From Bacteroidia bacterium (lineage in GTDB: Bacteria > Bacteroidota > Bacteroidia > B-17B0 > Aurantibacillaceae), in the NCBI GenBank assembly GCA_016787785.1, contig JAEUTO010000006.1, positions 248,001 through 312,000 on the forward strand: DNA of 64,000 nt, read 5' to 3'. The notes beneath the pieces were generated by a model. That model worked only from the letters and a program-made list of their open reading frames with translations, ran no database searches and had not been told where the DNA came from. This document shows, piece after piece, positions 26,161 to 36,159 of this stretch (position 1 is its first letter; every line of letters begins with the position of its first letter). The position numbers were made by a program, and so were the translations under genes.

Positions 26161-28592
26161 ACACCGTCTTTTACCTTTTCCTTCAGCAGAGCCAGTTTTA
26201 ACACTTCTTCCATTTGTGTAACGTAATGAAAGGTTACTCCTTTTAAGTAATCTACCTTAATATCGTCTACATCTTTTTTATTGTCGACGCACAAAATAAT
26301 TTCTTTAATTCCGGCACGTTTGGCGGCTAATATTTTTTCTTTAATGCCGCCAACGGGTAGCACTTTACCACGTAAAGTAATTTCGCCGGTCATAGCCAAA
26401 GCCTTTTTAACTTTACGTTTGGTAAAGGCGCTTGCTAACGAAGTAAGCATAGCAATACCCGCGCTTGGTCCGTCTTTTGGCGTGCCGCCTTCCGGCACAT
26501 GAATGTGTATGTTGTGATTTTCAAAAGTATCAGCATCGGCATCTATTAAATGCGGATGCGCTTTTAAATATTCCAGGGCAAGCGTGGCGCTTTCCTTCAT
26601 CACATCGCCAAGGTTACCCGTTAAGGTTAATTTGCCGGCCTTACTCTTGCTTAAACTTGTTTCAATAAATAAAATATCGCCGCCAACCTGGGTCCATGCT
26701 AAACCGGTAACCACACCGGCAATATCGTTGCCCTGGTATTTATCTTTAATGTGCGACGGACCTAATATTTTAACAACAGATTCTTCGCTGATCTTTGGAA
26801 TATCTTCTTCGCGTGCAATATGCACTGCAGTATTACGGGCAATTTTCGAGATCTTTTTTTCTAAATTACGTACGCCACTTTCGGCAGTATAGGTATCAAT
26901 TAAAAATTCGAGTACTTTATCAGTTATTTTTAATTGTGATTTTTTTAAACCACTTTCTTCAACTTGTTTTGGTATTAAATGTCTTTTTGCGATCTCTAAT
27001 TTTTCTTCAACCGTATAACCGTTCACTTCAATGATCTCCATTCTGTCGCGTAACGCAGGTTGGATACTTGAAAGATTATTGCAGGTGGCAATGAACATTA
27101 CTTTACTAAGATCATAATCTAACTCTAAGAAGTTATCATAAAAATTAGAGTTTTGTTCGGGATCTAATACTTCCAATAAAGCAGATGATGGATCGCCATG
27201 ATAATCACTTCCTACTTTATCTATTTCATCTAAAATAAAAACAGGATTAGAAGATTGTACTTTTTTTAAATTTTGCAGGATTCTGCCGGGCATAGCGCCA
27301 ATATAGGTTTTACGGTGACCGCGAATTTCACTCTCGTCTTTTAAACCACCCAAACTCATTCTTACATATTTACGGTTCAAAGCTTTTGCGATACTTTTTC
27401 CTAAAGAGGTTTTACCAACTCCCGGAGGTCCGTATAAACAAATGATAGGCGATTTTAAATTTCCCTTTAATTTAAGCACCGCTAAATGTTCGATGATACG
27501 TTCTTTTACTTTTTCCAAACCAAAATGATCTTCATCTAAAATTGATTCAGCATGCTTAAGATCAAAGTTATCATGGGTTATTTCGTTCCATGGTAACTCC
27601 AGCAGTAGTTCAATATAATTTGTTTGAATGCCATACTCAGCTGCGTTAGGGTTCATGCGTTGCAGCTTGGCAATTTGTTTTTCAAACACTTCTTTTATTT
27701 CATCGCTCCATTTTTTTGTTTTGGCTTTTTCTAAATAGCCATTTATTTCCTGCTCAAAATTATTTCCACCTAATTCTTCTTGTATGGTTTTAATTTGTGC
27801 ATTTAAAAAATATTCGCGCTGTTGTTTGTCCAGGTCCATTTTGGTTTTGTTCTGGATCTGGTTACGTAATTCTAAAATTTGAAATTCTTTGTTTAAATTT
27901 TCAAGTACTAATAAACTACGATCTTTTAAATTTGCTACTTCCAACATTTTTTGTTTATCGGCTGTTGTAGCGTTCATGTTAGATGAAATAAAATTCACCA
28001 AAAACGTTGGGCTGTCGATATTATTTATCGCAAAACTGGCATCGCTAGGAATGTTTGGCGATATTTTTACGATCTGCACCGATGTTTCTTTTAAGTTTGA
28101 AATGATCGCAGCAAATTCTTTATCTGTTTTTGGCGGTTTAACTTCGTCAAAGGCAGACACCTTTGCTTTGTGATAAGGATCTGTTTGAATGAACTCATCG
28201 ATCTTAAATCTTCTTTTTCCCTGAATGATAATGGTAGTATTACCATCAGGCATGCGCAACATCTTTATTATTTGCGCCACAGTACCAACACTATAAAGAT
28301 CTAATTCGCTGGGCTCTTCTACCGTGTCGCTTTTTTGAGCAACAACACCAATGGTTTTATCGCCTTTATTGTAGTCTTTTATAAGGTGTATTGATTTATC
28401 ACGACCAACCGTAATAGGAATAACAACGCCAGGAAACAGAACAGTGTTACGAAGCGGTAATATTGGCAGAATGTCGGGAATTTTCTCATTCTGCATTGTA
28501 TCTTCATCTTCACTACTTAATAAGGGAATAAAATCCGAATCCTCATCAAGCCCTTGTTTAAAGGTTATCTCATCCATATCTCCAAAATTCAT
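26157..28592 (-). CDS. lon: ATP-dependent Lon protease
   Basis: Cytoplasmic AAA+ protease that degrades misfolded and regulatory proteins. The 811-residue protein has the N-terminal LON substrate-binding domain (about 38-235), helical region, AAA+ module with Walker A GPPGVGKT (388-395) and Walker B VFILDEIDK, and the peptidase domain with the Ser-Lys dyad: Ser710 in KDGPSAGIAM and Lys753 in GGIKEKIL. An acidic N-terminal extension of about 35 residues precedes the LON domain. No consensus -7 box was found in the 63-bp gap to the GT39 gene, so it may be read from the upstream run. Confidence 0.96.
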   Translation of the reverse strand: MNFGDMDEITFKQGLDEDSDFIPLLSSEDEDTMQNEKIPDILPILPLRNTVLFPGVVIPITVGRDKSIHLIKDYNKGDKTIGVVAQKSDTVEEPSELDLYSVGTVAQIIKMLRMPDGNTTIIIQGKRRFKIDEFIQTDPYHKAKVSAFDEVKPPKTDKEFAAIISNLKETSVQIVKISPNIPSDASFAINNIDSPTFLVNFISSNMNATTADKQKMLEVANLKDRSLLVLENLNKEFQILELRNQIQNKTKMDLDKQQREYFLNAQIKTIQEELGGNNFEQEINGYLEKAKTKKWSDEIKEVFEKQIAKLQRMNPNAAEYGIQTNYIELLLELPWNEITHDNFDLKHAESILDEDHFGLEKVKERIIEHLAVLKLKGNLKSPIICLYGPPGVGKTSLGKSIAKALNRKYVRMSLGGLKDESEIRGHRKTYIGAMPGRILQNLKKVQSSNPVFILDEIDKVGSDYHGDPSSALLEVLDPEQNSNFYDNFLELDYDLSKVMFIATCNNLSSIQPALRDRMEIIEVNGYTVEEKLEIAKRHLIPKQVEESGLKKSQLKITDKVLEFLIDTYTAESGVRNLEKKISKIARNTAVHIAREEDIPKISEESVVKILGPSHIKDKYQGNDIAGVVTGLAWTQVGGDILFIETSLSKSKAGKLTLTGNLGDVMKESATLALEYLKAHPHLIDADADTFENHNIHIHVPEGGTPKDGPSAGIAMLTSLASAFTKRKVKKALAMTGEITLRGKVLPVGGIKEKILAAKRAGIKEIILCVDNKKDVDDIKVDYLKGVTFHYVTQMEEVLKLALLKEKVKDGV

Positions 28593-28655
28593 AGCTTTTT
28601 TTTCTTTAATTAGTAATAAGAGTAAATCATATTTTGTGCCAGCAAAAAAACTAGA

Positions 28656-30383
28656 CTATTTGGCAGGCATTTTCACAAAAAAACAGAAACCATTTTTGCT
28701 ATAAAGTTCTTTTAGCTCGGGAATTTGACGTAATTCTTCCTCATACTCCATTTTCGATACAATATAGGTAGCTTTATCAACTTTATAATGTTCCATCCAA
28801 TACAAATTGGCCATTGGAAAGGTGGTTAAACGTGATGTGCCATTCTTTTCCCAAACATCCTGCATTTCGCTAGTGATCCTTATCTGGTCGGGATTACTAT
28901 AATCTTTTGGCGTTCTGTTTGAATAAAAAAGGTAAGCATAACTTTTAAAACCATGTGTTTCAATATAACAGTCATGCTTAGCACAAGCTTTATAAAATTC
29001 TATGGCCGCATGTTGGGAATATTGTTCCACTTTTGGCACAATAACGTTTATCGTTAAATAAATAAACAGTAAGTTAAAGAACATGCCATAGTATAACAAT
29101 TTAGCTTTATGTTTGTTTATGGCTATATAAACAAGAATTGCCGAAATTAGAAATGTAAGTCCTATCAACGACTCAAAACCGGTCCAGTTTACCTCTGCAT
29201 TTAAATTCTGGACCGCAAAATCATCTTTAATTAAACCACTATTAATAATTGCAGGTTTTAAAATATTTATCATGCTAACGGCTGTAAATGCTGTTGTAAG
29301 AGCCCCGGCAACTATCCAATAAAGTACCTTTAAAATGGTATTGAACTTTAGACGGTCAAAATTTTGTACAATACCAATAGCAGCAATAAAGGTTAATGGA
29401 AAGTAACAGAGCGATGAATAATGAACGATTTTTGTTTGTGCAAAAGAAAAAAGTAAAAGAACCACCCAGAATAAACAAACAAAAATTTTGCGGAGCTGCT
29501 TTTGATAAGGCGTAAGATCTTTATAATTAAGGTAGGAGGCAATAAAGATCAGTGAGGCAGGAAAACAACCAATGAGCAAAATAACAAAATGGTATATGAA
29601 GGGGCCGCTATGTCCGCTATCTTCGGTTGTAATTAAACGCACCTGATAATCTATAAATTCTTTTATTACATCCTGGTTGCCTTTAAGCCATTCAATTAAA
29701 AACCAGCTGCCCGAAACAAAAAGTGTAGTAACTGAAAAGATCAAAAATGGTTTTGTTAGAAATAATTTTAATTGGTTTGTCCATATAAAATAGGCCAATA
29801 ACGTTAAGCCAACAATTACAATGGCCGCAGGGCCTTTGGTTAAGACAGCGCCTCCTAAAAATAAACCGGCTAAAAGCGCGTTAATAATTTCTTGTTTGCC
29901 GTTAGGGTTATTAATAAATTGAATACAATTATATACAGCAATAAAAATAAATAAGTTAAACCAAGGATCTATTATACCTGATTTAAAATAAAGGTGCGGC
30001 AATAAACTGGCGCCATATAAAAAAGCCCAGAGGATACCAAATTTTTGAGAGTGGAATTTTTTGCCAATAAAGTAAATTGTTATTAGTGAAATTATACTAC
30101 AAATAGCGTTTGGCAAGCGCGCGGCAAATTCATTTACGCCAAAAATATTCATACTTGCGGCTTGCAGCCAGATAAAAACAGGAGGTTTTTCCCAAAAAGG
30201 CCTGTAGTTTAATTGTACGCGCGAATAATTTCCCGAAACTACCATTTCGCGTGCGCATTCGGCAAAATTAATCTCGTCCCAATCAAATAAAGGGCAGTTG
30301 CCAATGAATGGAATAAAAATTATCGCAGAAATTAATGCGATCAAAAAAATGATAAGCGTATTATTTTTAAGATAAAGGGTCAA
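28656..30383 (-). CDS. GT39/ArnT-like membrane glycosyltransferase
   Basis: 575 residues with about 11-12 membrane helices. The first periplasmic loop, FDWDEINFAECAREMV, carries the acidic DE motif of GT-C (ArnT/PMT) transferases, and a later loop has the family-like KPPVFIWLQA segment. Such enzymes transfer sugars from a polyprenyl-phosphate donor to lipid A or proteins. It starts at TTG and overlaps the PAP2 gene by 4 bp (30380-30383), and PAP2 enzymes can dephosphorylate lipid carriers or lipid A, so a shared role in envelope modification is a reasonable inference. Confidence 0.85.
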   Translation of the reverse strand: MTLYLKNNTLIIFLIALISAIIFIPFIGNCPLFDWDEINFAECAREMVVSGNYSRVQLNYRPFWEKPPVFIWLQAASMNIFGVNEFAARLPNAICSIISLITIYFIGKKFHSQKFGILWAFLYGASLLPHLYFKSGIIDPWFNLFIFIAVYNCIQFINNPNGKQEIINALLAGLFLGGAVLTKGPAAIVIVGLTLLAYFIWTNQLKLFLTKPFLIFSVTTLFVSGSWFLIEWLKGNQDVIKEFIDYQVRLITTEDSGHSGPFIYHFVILLIGCFPASLIFIASYLNYKDLTPYQKQLRKIFVCLFWVVLLLFSFAQTKIVHYSSLCYFPLTFIAAIGIVQNFDRLKFNTILKVLYWIVAGALTTAFTAVSMINILKPAIINSGLIKDDFAVQNLNAEVNWTGFESLIGLTFLISAILVYIAINKHKAKLLYYGMFFNLLFIYLTINVIVPKVEQYSQHAAIEFYKACAKHDCYIETHGFKSYAYLFYSNRTPKDYSNPDQIRITSEMQDVWEKNGTSRLTTFPMANLYWMEHYKVDKATYIVSKMEYEEELRQIPELKELYSKNGFCFFVKMPAK

Positions 30384-31039
30384 GATCGTTTAAAATTAAA
30401 AAGTGGTTTGTTTAATTTTTGCATTTTTTCGTTTTGCATAAAGATAAAATAGAATAAAGTTGCTGTAACGGTTCCGATCATACTTCCAAATGTAATATCC
30501 ACTAACCAGTGCTGCGATAAATAAGTACGGCTAAACGCCGAAACAAGCGCTAACATAAAAAAAACAAATTTCAAAAGCTGGTTATTGGTAAGTAAAGCCA
30601 TACATGTAAATACTGCAAAAGCCGATGTTGCGTGCCCGCTGGGAAAACTATTAAGGCCGGCCATTTCAACGCCTTCAACATATTTTACTTTAGCATCCTG
30701 AACAAAAAAATCAAAAACAAAATGCGGTCGATTTACATCGTAATAATAATTTTTTAACAGAGAGGTAAATAAACCAGATATAATATAAGCGCTTAAAACA
30801 AATATGCCTTTGCGAATATTTATGATCAAAATTATCAGGCCTAGAAAAACCGCAAATATTCCGTCGCCAACATGGGTAAAATACTTAAAAAAAGTATCAA
30901 TGATTGGGTTACCAACGTATGCATTTATTTTTAAATGAAGGGCTACTTTATCGATCTGAAATAAGTAATAAGCCGCCCAACAAAGAACAATAACGTAAAG
31001 AAAATAATAGAACCAGTTATTTTTTATGAAATGTTTCAA
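30380..31039 (-). CDS. PAP2-family membrane phosphatase
   Basis: 219 residues, about six membrane helices, with all three phosphatase motifs: KNYYYDVNRP (K96, R104), PSGH (133-136) and SRTYLSQHWLVD (R171, H177, D181). Likely acts on a lipid phosphate such as undecaprenyl diphosphate, lipid A or phosphatidate. Starts at TTG one base after the mazG stop and overlaps the GT39 gene by 4 bp; the three form one transcription unit. No upstream ATG is possible without losing the spacing. Confidence 0.87.
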   Translation of the reverse strand: MKHFIKNNWFYYFLYVIVLCWAAYYLFQIDKVALHLKINAYVGNPIIDTFFKYFTHVGDGIFAVFLGLIILIINIRKGIFVLSAYIISGLFTSLLKNYYYDVNRPHFVFDFFVQDAKVKYVEGVEMAGLNSFPSGHATSAFAVFTCMALLTNNQLLKFVFFMLALVSAFSRTYLSQHWLVDITFGSMIGTVTATLFYFIFMQNEKMQKLNKPLFNFKRS

Positions 31040-31040
31040 C

Positions 31041-31811
31041 CTATAATTTTTTTGCTTCGTTCCAATACGTATCTAACTCTTCGAGTTTACAATCAGATAT
31101 CTGCTTGCCTTTTTCTTTTACTTTGGCTTCCATATAGCCAAAACGTTTTATGAATTTTTTGTTTGTTTGCTCCAACGCATCTTCCGGATTGATGTTTAGG
31201 AAGCGTGCATAATTTATTAATGAGAACATAACATCTCCAAATTCTTTTTCGGCAGCCTTCGTATCTTTATTTTTTATTTCTGCTTCAAACTCGTTCAACT
31301 CTTCTTTTACCTTTTCAAATACCTGACTTGGATCATCCCAATCAAAACCTACGGCGCGGGCTTTTTCTTGTATGCGGTAAGCTTTTAATAGAGCAGGCAT
31401 GCTATTTGGTACACCAGAAAGTACAGACGTGTTGCCGCCTTTTTCTTTTTGTTTTAATTGTTCCCAGTTTTGTTTTACCTGTTCTTCTGTTTCGGCTTTT
31501 ACATCGCCATAAATATGAGGATGCCTAAAAATAAGTTTCTCACATAAACCATCTATTACATCTTTTATGTCAAAAGATTTTGTCTCACTTGCAATGCGTG
31601 CATAAAAAACAATGTGCAGTAGAATATCGCCTAACTCTTTTTTAATTTCGGGTAAACTTTCCTTCAAAATAGCATCGCTCAATTCGTAAGCCTCTTCAAT
31701 TGTTAAATGCCTGATGCTTTCAATGGTTTGTTTTTTATCCCAGGGGCATTGTTCCCTAAGTTCATCCATTATTTTTAAAAGCTTTAAAAAAGAGCTTGCG
31801 CGTTCGTCCAT
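31041..31811 (-). CDS. mazG: MazG nucleoside triphosphate pyrophosphohydrolase
   Basis: House-cleaning enzyme that hydrolyses (d)NTPs or aberrant nucleotides to monophosphates. From the ATG at 31811 the product is 256 residues with two MazG units: the first shows CPWDKKQTIESI and EEAYELSDAI with the ExxE metal motif, the second KEELNEFEAEI and EKEFGDVMFSLINYAR. The ATG at 31862 would lie upstream of a perfect TAAATTTG box (31818-31825), so the shorter start is preferred. First gene of mazG-PAP2-GT39. Confidence 0.92.
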   Translation of the reverse strand: MDERASSFLKLLKIMDELREQCPWDKKQTIESIRHLTIEEAYELSDAILKESLPEIKKELGDILLHIVFYARIASETKSFDIKDVIDGLCEKLIFRHPHIYGDVKAETEEQVKQNWEQLKQKEKGGNTSVLSGVPNSMPALLKAYRIQEKARAVGFDWDDPSQVFEKVKEELNEFEAEIKNKDTKAAEKEFGDVMFSLINYARFLNINPEDALEQTNKKFIKRFGYMEAKVKEKGKQISDCKLEELDTYWNEAKKL

Positions 31812-31817
31812 ATGAAG

Positions 31818-31825
31818 CAAATTTA
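31818..31825 (-). promoter_or_regulatory. Predicted -7 box of mazG (TAAATTTG)
   Basis: Perfect TAnnTTTG, 6 nt from the ATG, predicting a leader of about 2 nt. Upstream at 31847-31862 is GTGAATTTTAAGCGCT, 15 of 16 identical to a sequence in the same position before pdhA. Confidence 0.6.
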
Positions 31826-31862
31826 ACAATTTAAAAATTTTAAAGAAGCGCTTAAAATTCAC

Positions 31863-32207
31863 AACAGGTTTATTTAACGTAATTTTTAGCGTTTATTCCA
31901 TAAATAAGCACGTTTTTGTTCAATAAAGAGGCGCTGGTTAATACTTTTCTGGAAATTTCTTGATAATAATTAATTTAGTAAAAGCTTAAAATTGCTATTT
32001 AAAATATTTTAGATTTAGGTAAAAAATGGGTAATTTCGGTAGGCAAAATAAAGGGGAGAAAATTATTCGGTAATATGCAGCAAGTTCTAATGAAAAAAAA
32101 TCAAGTTAAAACTATGGCATTAACAAACTGTATTTATTTTGTAATTATAAACGAGAAAACAAAACAATATTTGTAAAAGAGATCATCATAAGTTAATAAA
32201 AAGTAAA
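31863..32207 (+). promoter_or_regulatory. 345-bp non-coding region before the 1018-residue T9SS gene
   Basis: No gene or RNA is recognised. Two TACCGAA motifs lie at 32035-32041 and 32066-32072 (minus-strand reading). A near-consensus AATATTTG box lies about 30 bp before the ATG. Confidence 0.5.
32031..32073 (-). promoter_or_regulatory. Possible LytTR-type operator (two TACCGAA motifs 31 bp apart)
   Basis: Minus strand reads TTACCGAATAA and CTACCGAAATT, 31 bp apart (about three helical turns). The core YTACCGAAWW matches the exact 21-bp-spaced repeat at 38163-38195, where the first letter also alternates C and T. Confidence 0.4.
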
Positions 32208-35200
32208 ATGAAACAAATAGCTAGAAAAACAACAATTGCTAAAACAGTATTACTACTGGCATTTATTATTTTCAATTCAGGAAATTATTTTTCGCAAAAC
32301 TTTGTGTGGGTTAAAACATTTGGCGGACCGACCTACGATGATTGGCGGGCTACTGCAATTGATGCCAGTGGTAACGTAATTGCAGTTGGTTCTTTTTCCG
32401 GAACCGTTGATTTTGATCCTGGAGTTGGGGTAACCAATCTAACTTCAATTGCTGGTGGTGATGATATTTTTGTAATGAAGTTAACTTCTGCAGGTGCGTT
32501 GGTTTGGGCAAGAAGAATTGGCACTACAACTGATGAAGGGGCTTATGATGTTATTTGTGATGGCTCCGGCAACGTTTATGTAACGGGCTCTTATCGTGGA
32601 ACGGTTGATTTTGATCCGGGTGCAGGTACAACCAACCTTGTTTCGGCAGGAAACCAGGATTGTTTTTTGTTAAAGCTAAATTCGCTTGGAAATTTTGTTT
32701 GGGCACGATCGATGGGTGGAACTTTAGATGATTACGGTTCTGCAATTGAGATTGATGCTGCGAGCGCCAATTTATATTTAACAGGAACATATAATGGAAC
32801 AGCGGATTTTAATCCTTCTGCTGCTGTAAATAATTTAGTTTCTTATGGGGCTCAAGATGCTTGGGTTGGTAAATATGATGTAAACGGAAATTATGCTTGG
32901 GCAGTTCATCTGGGAGGAACCTCTGGTGACTACGGTTATGATTTGAAAGTTGGTGCTTCGAACAACTACGTTTATTGCATAGGAAATTTTGCAGGAACTT
33001 CTGTAACCTTAACTCCCGGATGCAGCTGCCCAACTTATTCTTCGCAGGGCGGAACTAATAGCGATATTTATTGCGTAAAATTAACTTGTAGCGGCGGTGG
33101 ATATAACTCAGTTGGATTAATTGGTGGCCCTGGTTCAGAATTTGGAGTCGGCATTACATTAGATGCGGCTGAAAATATATATCTGTGTGGGCAATTTAGT
33201 ATGGCCTGTGATATGGATCCGGGTTTTGGCACGGTAAATTTAGCTTCTGCCGGTTCTGCTGATGGATTTGTGGTTAAATTAAGTAGCACCTTTGTTCACC
33301 AATGGTCAAATAAGTGGGGCAGTACCTCTAGTGATGCGTGTACAGAATTAGATATTGATCCTTTGGGTAACCTTTATATTACGGGAAACTATAATGGTAC
33401 GGTTGATTTTGACCCAGGAGCAGGCACTTATACTTTAGCAGCCAATGGAGCTAACTCAGATTGTTACGTTATGAAATTAGACAATGGTGGCAATTTTGTT
33501 TGGGCTAAAGATTGGGGAGCAACAGGTCTCGGAGATTACGCCTCAGACATTGATATAGATGCACAAGGAAATGTGTATTCTATTGGTACTTTTTGGAGCA
33601 CGGTTGATTTCGATCCGAGCGCCGCTGTAACTAACTCAACCTCTATAGGTCAAACAGATGGTTACATTCACAAATTGAGCTGCACCTTACCCGCAACTGT
33701 TGCTACAACGCTTTCTAATTATACGTTGTGCGCAAATACAACTACTACAACACCAATTGCATTAACCGCTAGCTTGGTTGAACCAGGCACTACTTATGGT
33801 TGGAGTGCGTTAGGGGCTACCGGCATAGGATTTACACCTACAACTGGAACTGCAACTACAATCAGTTATACATCTTCAACAACTTTCAGTATTATTGTTA
33901 CAGCAACTAATGCTTGTGGAACAACTACAACTTCGGTAAATAAAATTACTGTTAATAGTTTACCTACAATTTCAACGTCAGCCTCGCCGGCTTCAGTTTG
34001 CTCGGGTAGTCTTCTTACATTAACAGCTTCCGGCGCAAATACATATACATGGAGTAATAGCGTTACAAATGCCACACCATTTACTCCAACAGGACCTCAA
34101 ACATATACTGTGCTTGGTACAAACATTAATGGTTGTATAGGTACAAAAACTATAAATGTTGGTATAATAAATAATCCTACACTTAGTATTGTTGGTAATA
34201 ATTTAGTTTGTTTAAATAAATCGAATATTTTAACAGTAAGCGGTGCCACTACCTATTCTTGGTTACCCGGTTCGGTTACCGGTAATACAATTAATGCTCA
34301 ACCTGCGTCTAATACAGTTTATACAGTAAATGCAACGGCAGCAAATGGTTGTAATAATTCTGCAACGTTTACACTTAACCTTGTTTTTCCACAAACGCCA
34401 CAAATATGTATGGTAACTGTAGATTCGTTAGGTATAAATAACGAAATTTTTTGGGAGAAAACATTGTACAGCAATGTCGACAGCTTTATTGTTTATAGAG
34501 AAACTTCAACAAATATTTATAAAAGAATAGCAGCAATTAGCAAAAACGCTTACAGTGGATACACTGACACAGCAAGAAGCGTAGGGCCGGCAAACGGAGA
34601 CCCTAATTCCACATCTTACAAGTATAAGTTGCAGTTGCGCGATAGTTGTGGCAATTATAGCGCCTTGAGTAACTGGCATCAAACTATTTTTATACAGGAT
34701 CAGCAAAATGGTAATTTTAACTGGAACTCATACGCTATTGAAAGCAGTTCTACGCCTGTAAGTGTTTACGATCTTTTTAGGATAGATCTTGCAACCAATA
34801 ACTATTCTTTAGTTACTTCAACAACAGCAGGCTTAGCTACAGACCCTCAGTATAGCCTGTGGCAAAACACTGCTAAGTGGCGTGTGCAAGCTAATGGTTT
34901 TAATTGTAATCCCACAAATAGAACAAATGGCACATTGAATCAAAAAGTTAAAACAAAAAGTAATATTAAGAATGACAGGTTGGTTGGCATAAAAAATCAC
35001 GAGTTGCTAAATGCGGCTATAACTACTTATCCTTCTCCTGCAAAAGATGTTATTTTTATAGATAGCAGAGCTTTAGCGAATATTGATATGACCATCGAAT
35101 TGCAAAATGCATTAGGACAAATAGTGTACAGTAAAAAATATGCAGCAAGTTCAAACGAAAAATATCAGATAGAAACTACAGGTTTTGCAAACGGTATTTA

Positions 35201-35264
35201 CTTTGTAAATATTAAACAGGAAAATAATACTATTGCAGTTAAGAAAATTGTTGTAAGCAAATAA
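32208..35264 (+). CDS. T9SS cargo protein with SBBP beta-propeller repeats (1018 aa)
   Basis: Secreted, probably surface-attached protein. Signal peptide about 1-30 (ending YFSQ). Residues 31-490 hold at least seven SBBP-type repeats of about 55-65 residues with the recurring GTVDFDPGAGT and GNVYVTGSY motifs, predicted to form a propeller. Ig-like/PKD-like domains follow (about 490-730). Residues 733-1018 form a block shared without gaps with two downstream genes: an FN3-like module (733-935) and a T9SS type A sorting domain (TYPSPAKDVIFID to the C-terminal KKIVVSK). No enzyme motif is seen; ligand binding or adhesion is the most likely role. Confidence 0.85.
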   Translation: MKQIARKTTIAKTVLLLAFIIFNSGNYFSQNFVWVKTFGGPTYDDWRATAIDASGNVIAVGSFSGTVDFDPGVGVTNLTSIAGGDDIFVMKLTSAGALVWARRIGTTTDEGAYDVICDGSGNVYVTGSYRGTVDFDPGAGTTNLVSAGNQDCFLLKLNSLGNFVWARSMGGTLDDYGSAIEIDAASANLYLTGTYNGTADFNPSAAVNNLVSYGAQDAWVGKYDVNGNYAWAVHLGGTSGDYGYDLKVGASNNYVYCIGNFAGTSVTLTPGCSCPTYSSQGGTNSDIYCVKLTCSGGGYNSVGLIGGPGSEFGVGITLDAAENIYLCGQFSMACDMDPGFGTVNLASAGSADGFVVKLSSTFVHQWSNKWGSTSSDACTELDIDPLGNLYITGNYNGTVDFDPGAGTYTLAANGANSDCYVMKLDNGGNFVWAKDWGATGLGDYASDIDIDAQGNVYSIGTFWSTVDFDPSAAVTNSTSIGQTDGYIHKLSCTLPATVATTLSNYTLCANTTTTTPIALTASLVEPGTTYGWSALGATGIGFTPTTGTATTISYTSSTTFSIIVTATNACGTTTTSVNKITVNSLPTISTSASPASVCSGSLLTLTASGANTYTWSNSVTNATPFTPTGPQTYTVLGTNINGCIGTKTINVGIINNPTLSIVGNNLVCLNKSNILTVSGATTYSWLPGSVTGNTINAQPASNTVYTVNATAANGCNNSATFTLNLVFPQTPQICMVTVDSLGINNEIFWEKTLYSNVDSFIVYRETSTNIYKRIAAISKNAYSGYTDTARSVGPANGDPNSTSYKYKLQLRDSCGNYSALSNWHQTIFIQDQQNGNFNWNSYAIESSSTPVSVYDLFRIDLATNNYSLVTSTTAGLATDPQYSLWQNTAKWRVQANGFNCNPTNRTNGTLNQKVKTKSNIKNDRLVGIKNHELLNAAITTYPSPAKDVIFIDSRALANIDMTIELQNALGQIVYSKKYAASSNEKYQIETTGFANGIYFVNIKQENNTIAVKKIVVSK

Positions 35265-35275
35265 TGGAACAAAAA

Positions 35276-35320
35276 TCAAAAAAGTCCGACTGATAAATGT
35301 TAGTCGGACTTTTTTTTATA
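35276..35320. terminator. Bidirectional terminator
   Basis: Stem AAAGTCCGACT / AGTCGGACTTT with a 10-nt loop and A/T runs on both sides, between the convergent T9SS gene and LytTR regulator. Confidence 0.92.
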
Positions 35321-36083
35321 ATTTTTTTAAAATTTCGAGTACCTGTTCTTTTTTTCTTCGCGATATAGGGATCTCAGAACCATCTTTCATTAAAATAAAA
35401 CCACTATCTTTTTTAATATAGGATTTTACGTGTTTTAAATTAACAAGATGCGATTGATGAACACGCTCAAAGCCATATTCTTTCAGCAGATCCTCATATT
35501 CTTTTAGGGTTTTAGACACCATTAAAGGTTTATCTTTTACAAAATAAAATGTTGTGTAATTGTGTTCCGATTCGCAACGCAAAATATCACTCACTTCACA
35601 AACCCTCATTTCAGTTAACGTTGAAAGGCAGATCTTTTTTTCAGAATCGGGTGTAGAAACATTCTCCAAAAGAACACGGTATTGATTTGGATTACCAAGT
35701 GCATTCTTTAGTACTTCGGCTTTTTGAACCGCTTCTTTTAACTCGTCGGCAATAATTGGCTTTAAAAGATAATCAACGGCACTAAATCTAAAAGCCTGTA
35801 TTGCAAATTGGTTAAACGCGGTTGTAAAAATAATGCGAAGCTCATTAAATGCATTTTTTTCGAAGTCTATCTCAAGGCTTCGTAATAGATCAAAAGCATT
35901 TCCATCCGAAAGTTGAATGTCTAAAAAAACAATATCCGGTTTAAGATCAGCAATAAGTTGTTTAGCCTCTTTTACACTACCGCAGTCACCAAGAAGTTTA
36001 ACATGTGGGCATACCTTCTCTATAATTGCTTTAAAAGCAGAGAGAAATTTTTTTTCGTCTTCTATAATAACCGCGGTTAACAA
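35316..36083 (-). CDS. LytTR-family response regulator
   Basis: 255-residue DNA-binding response regulator. The receiver domain (1-125) has acidic pocket IIEDE (8-10), phosphoacceptor Asp55 in IVFLDIQLSDG, and the conserved KPI lysine; the LytTR domain occupies about 155-255 (HNYTTFYF, RVHQSHLVNLKHV, ISRRKK). LytTR proteins bind tandem 9-12 bp direct repeats on one face of DNA. It starts at TTG, 76 bp after the partner kinase gene, and ends in a terminator. The matching operator candidate lies at 38163-38195 upstream of the kinase gene. Confidence 0.93.
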   Translation of the reverse strand: MLTAVIIEDEKKFLSAFKAIIEKVCPHVKLLGDCGSVKEAKQLIADLKPDIVFLDIQLSDGNAFDLLRSLEIDFEKNAFNELRIIFTTAFNQFAIQAFRFSAVDYLLKPIIADELKEAVQKAEVLKNALGNPNQYRVLLENVSTPDSEKKICLSTLTEMRVCEVSDILRCESEHNYTTFYFVKDKPLMVSKTLKEYEDLLKEYGFERVHQSHLVNLKHVKSYIKKDSGFILMKDGSEIPISRRKKEQVLEILKKL

Positions 36084-36159
36084 TTTTTTAATTAGCTAGA
36101 TTTCGGGTTATTAAAAATAGTAAAAACCTGTCAATTTTGATATGCCTTAATAATAAGTT

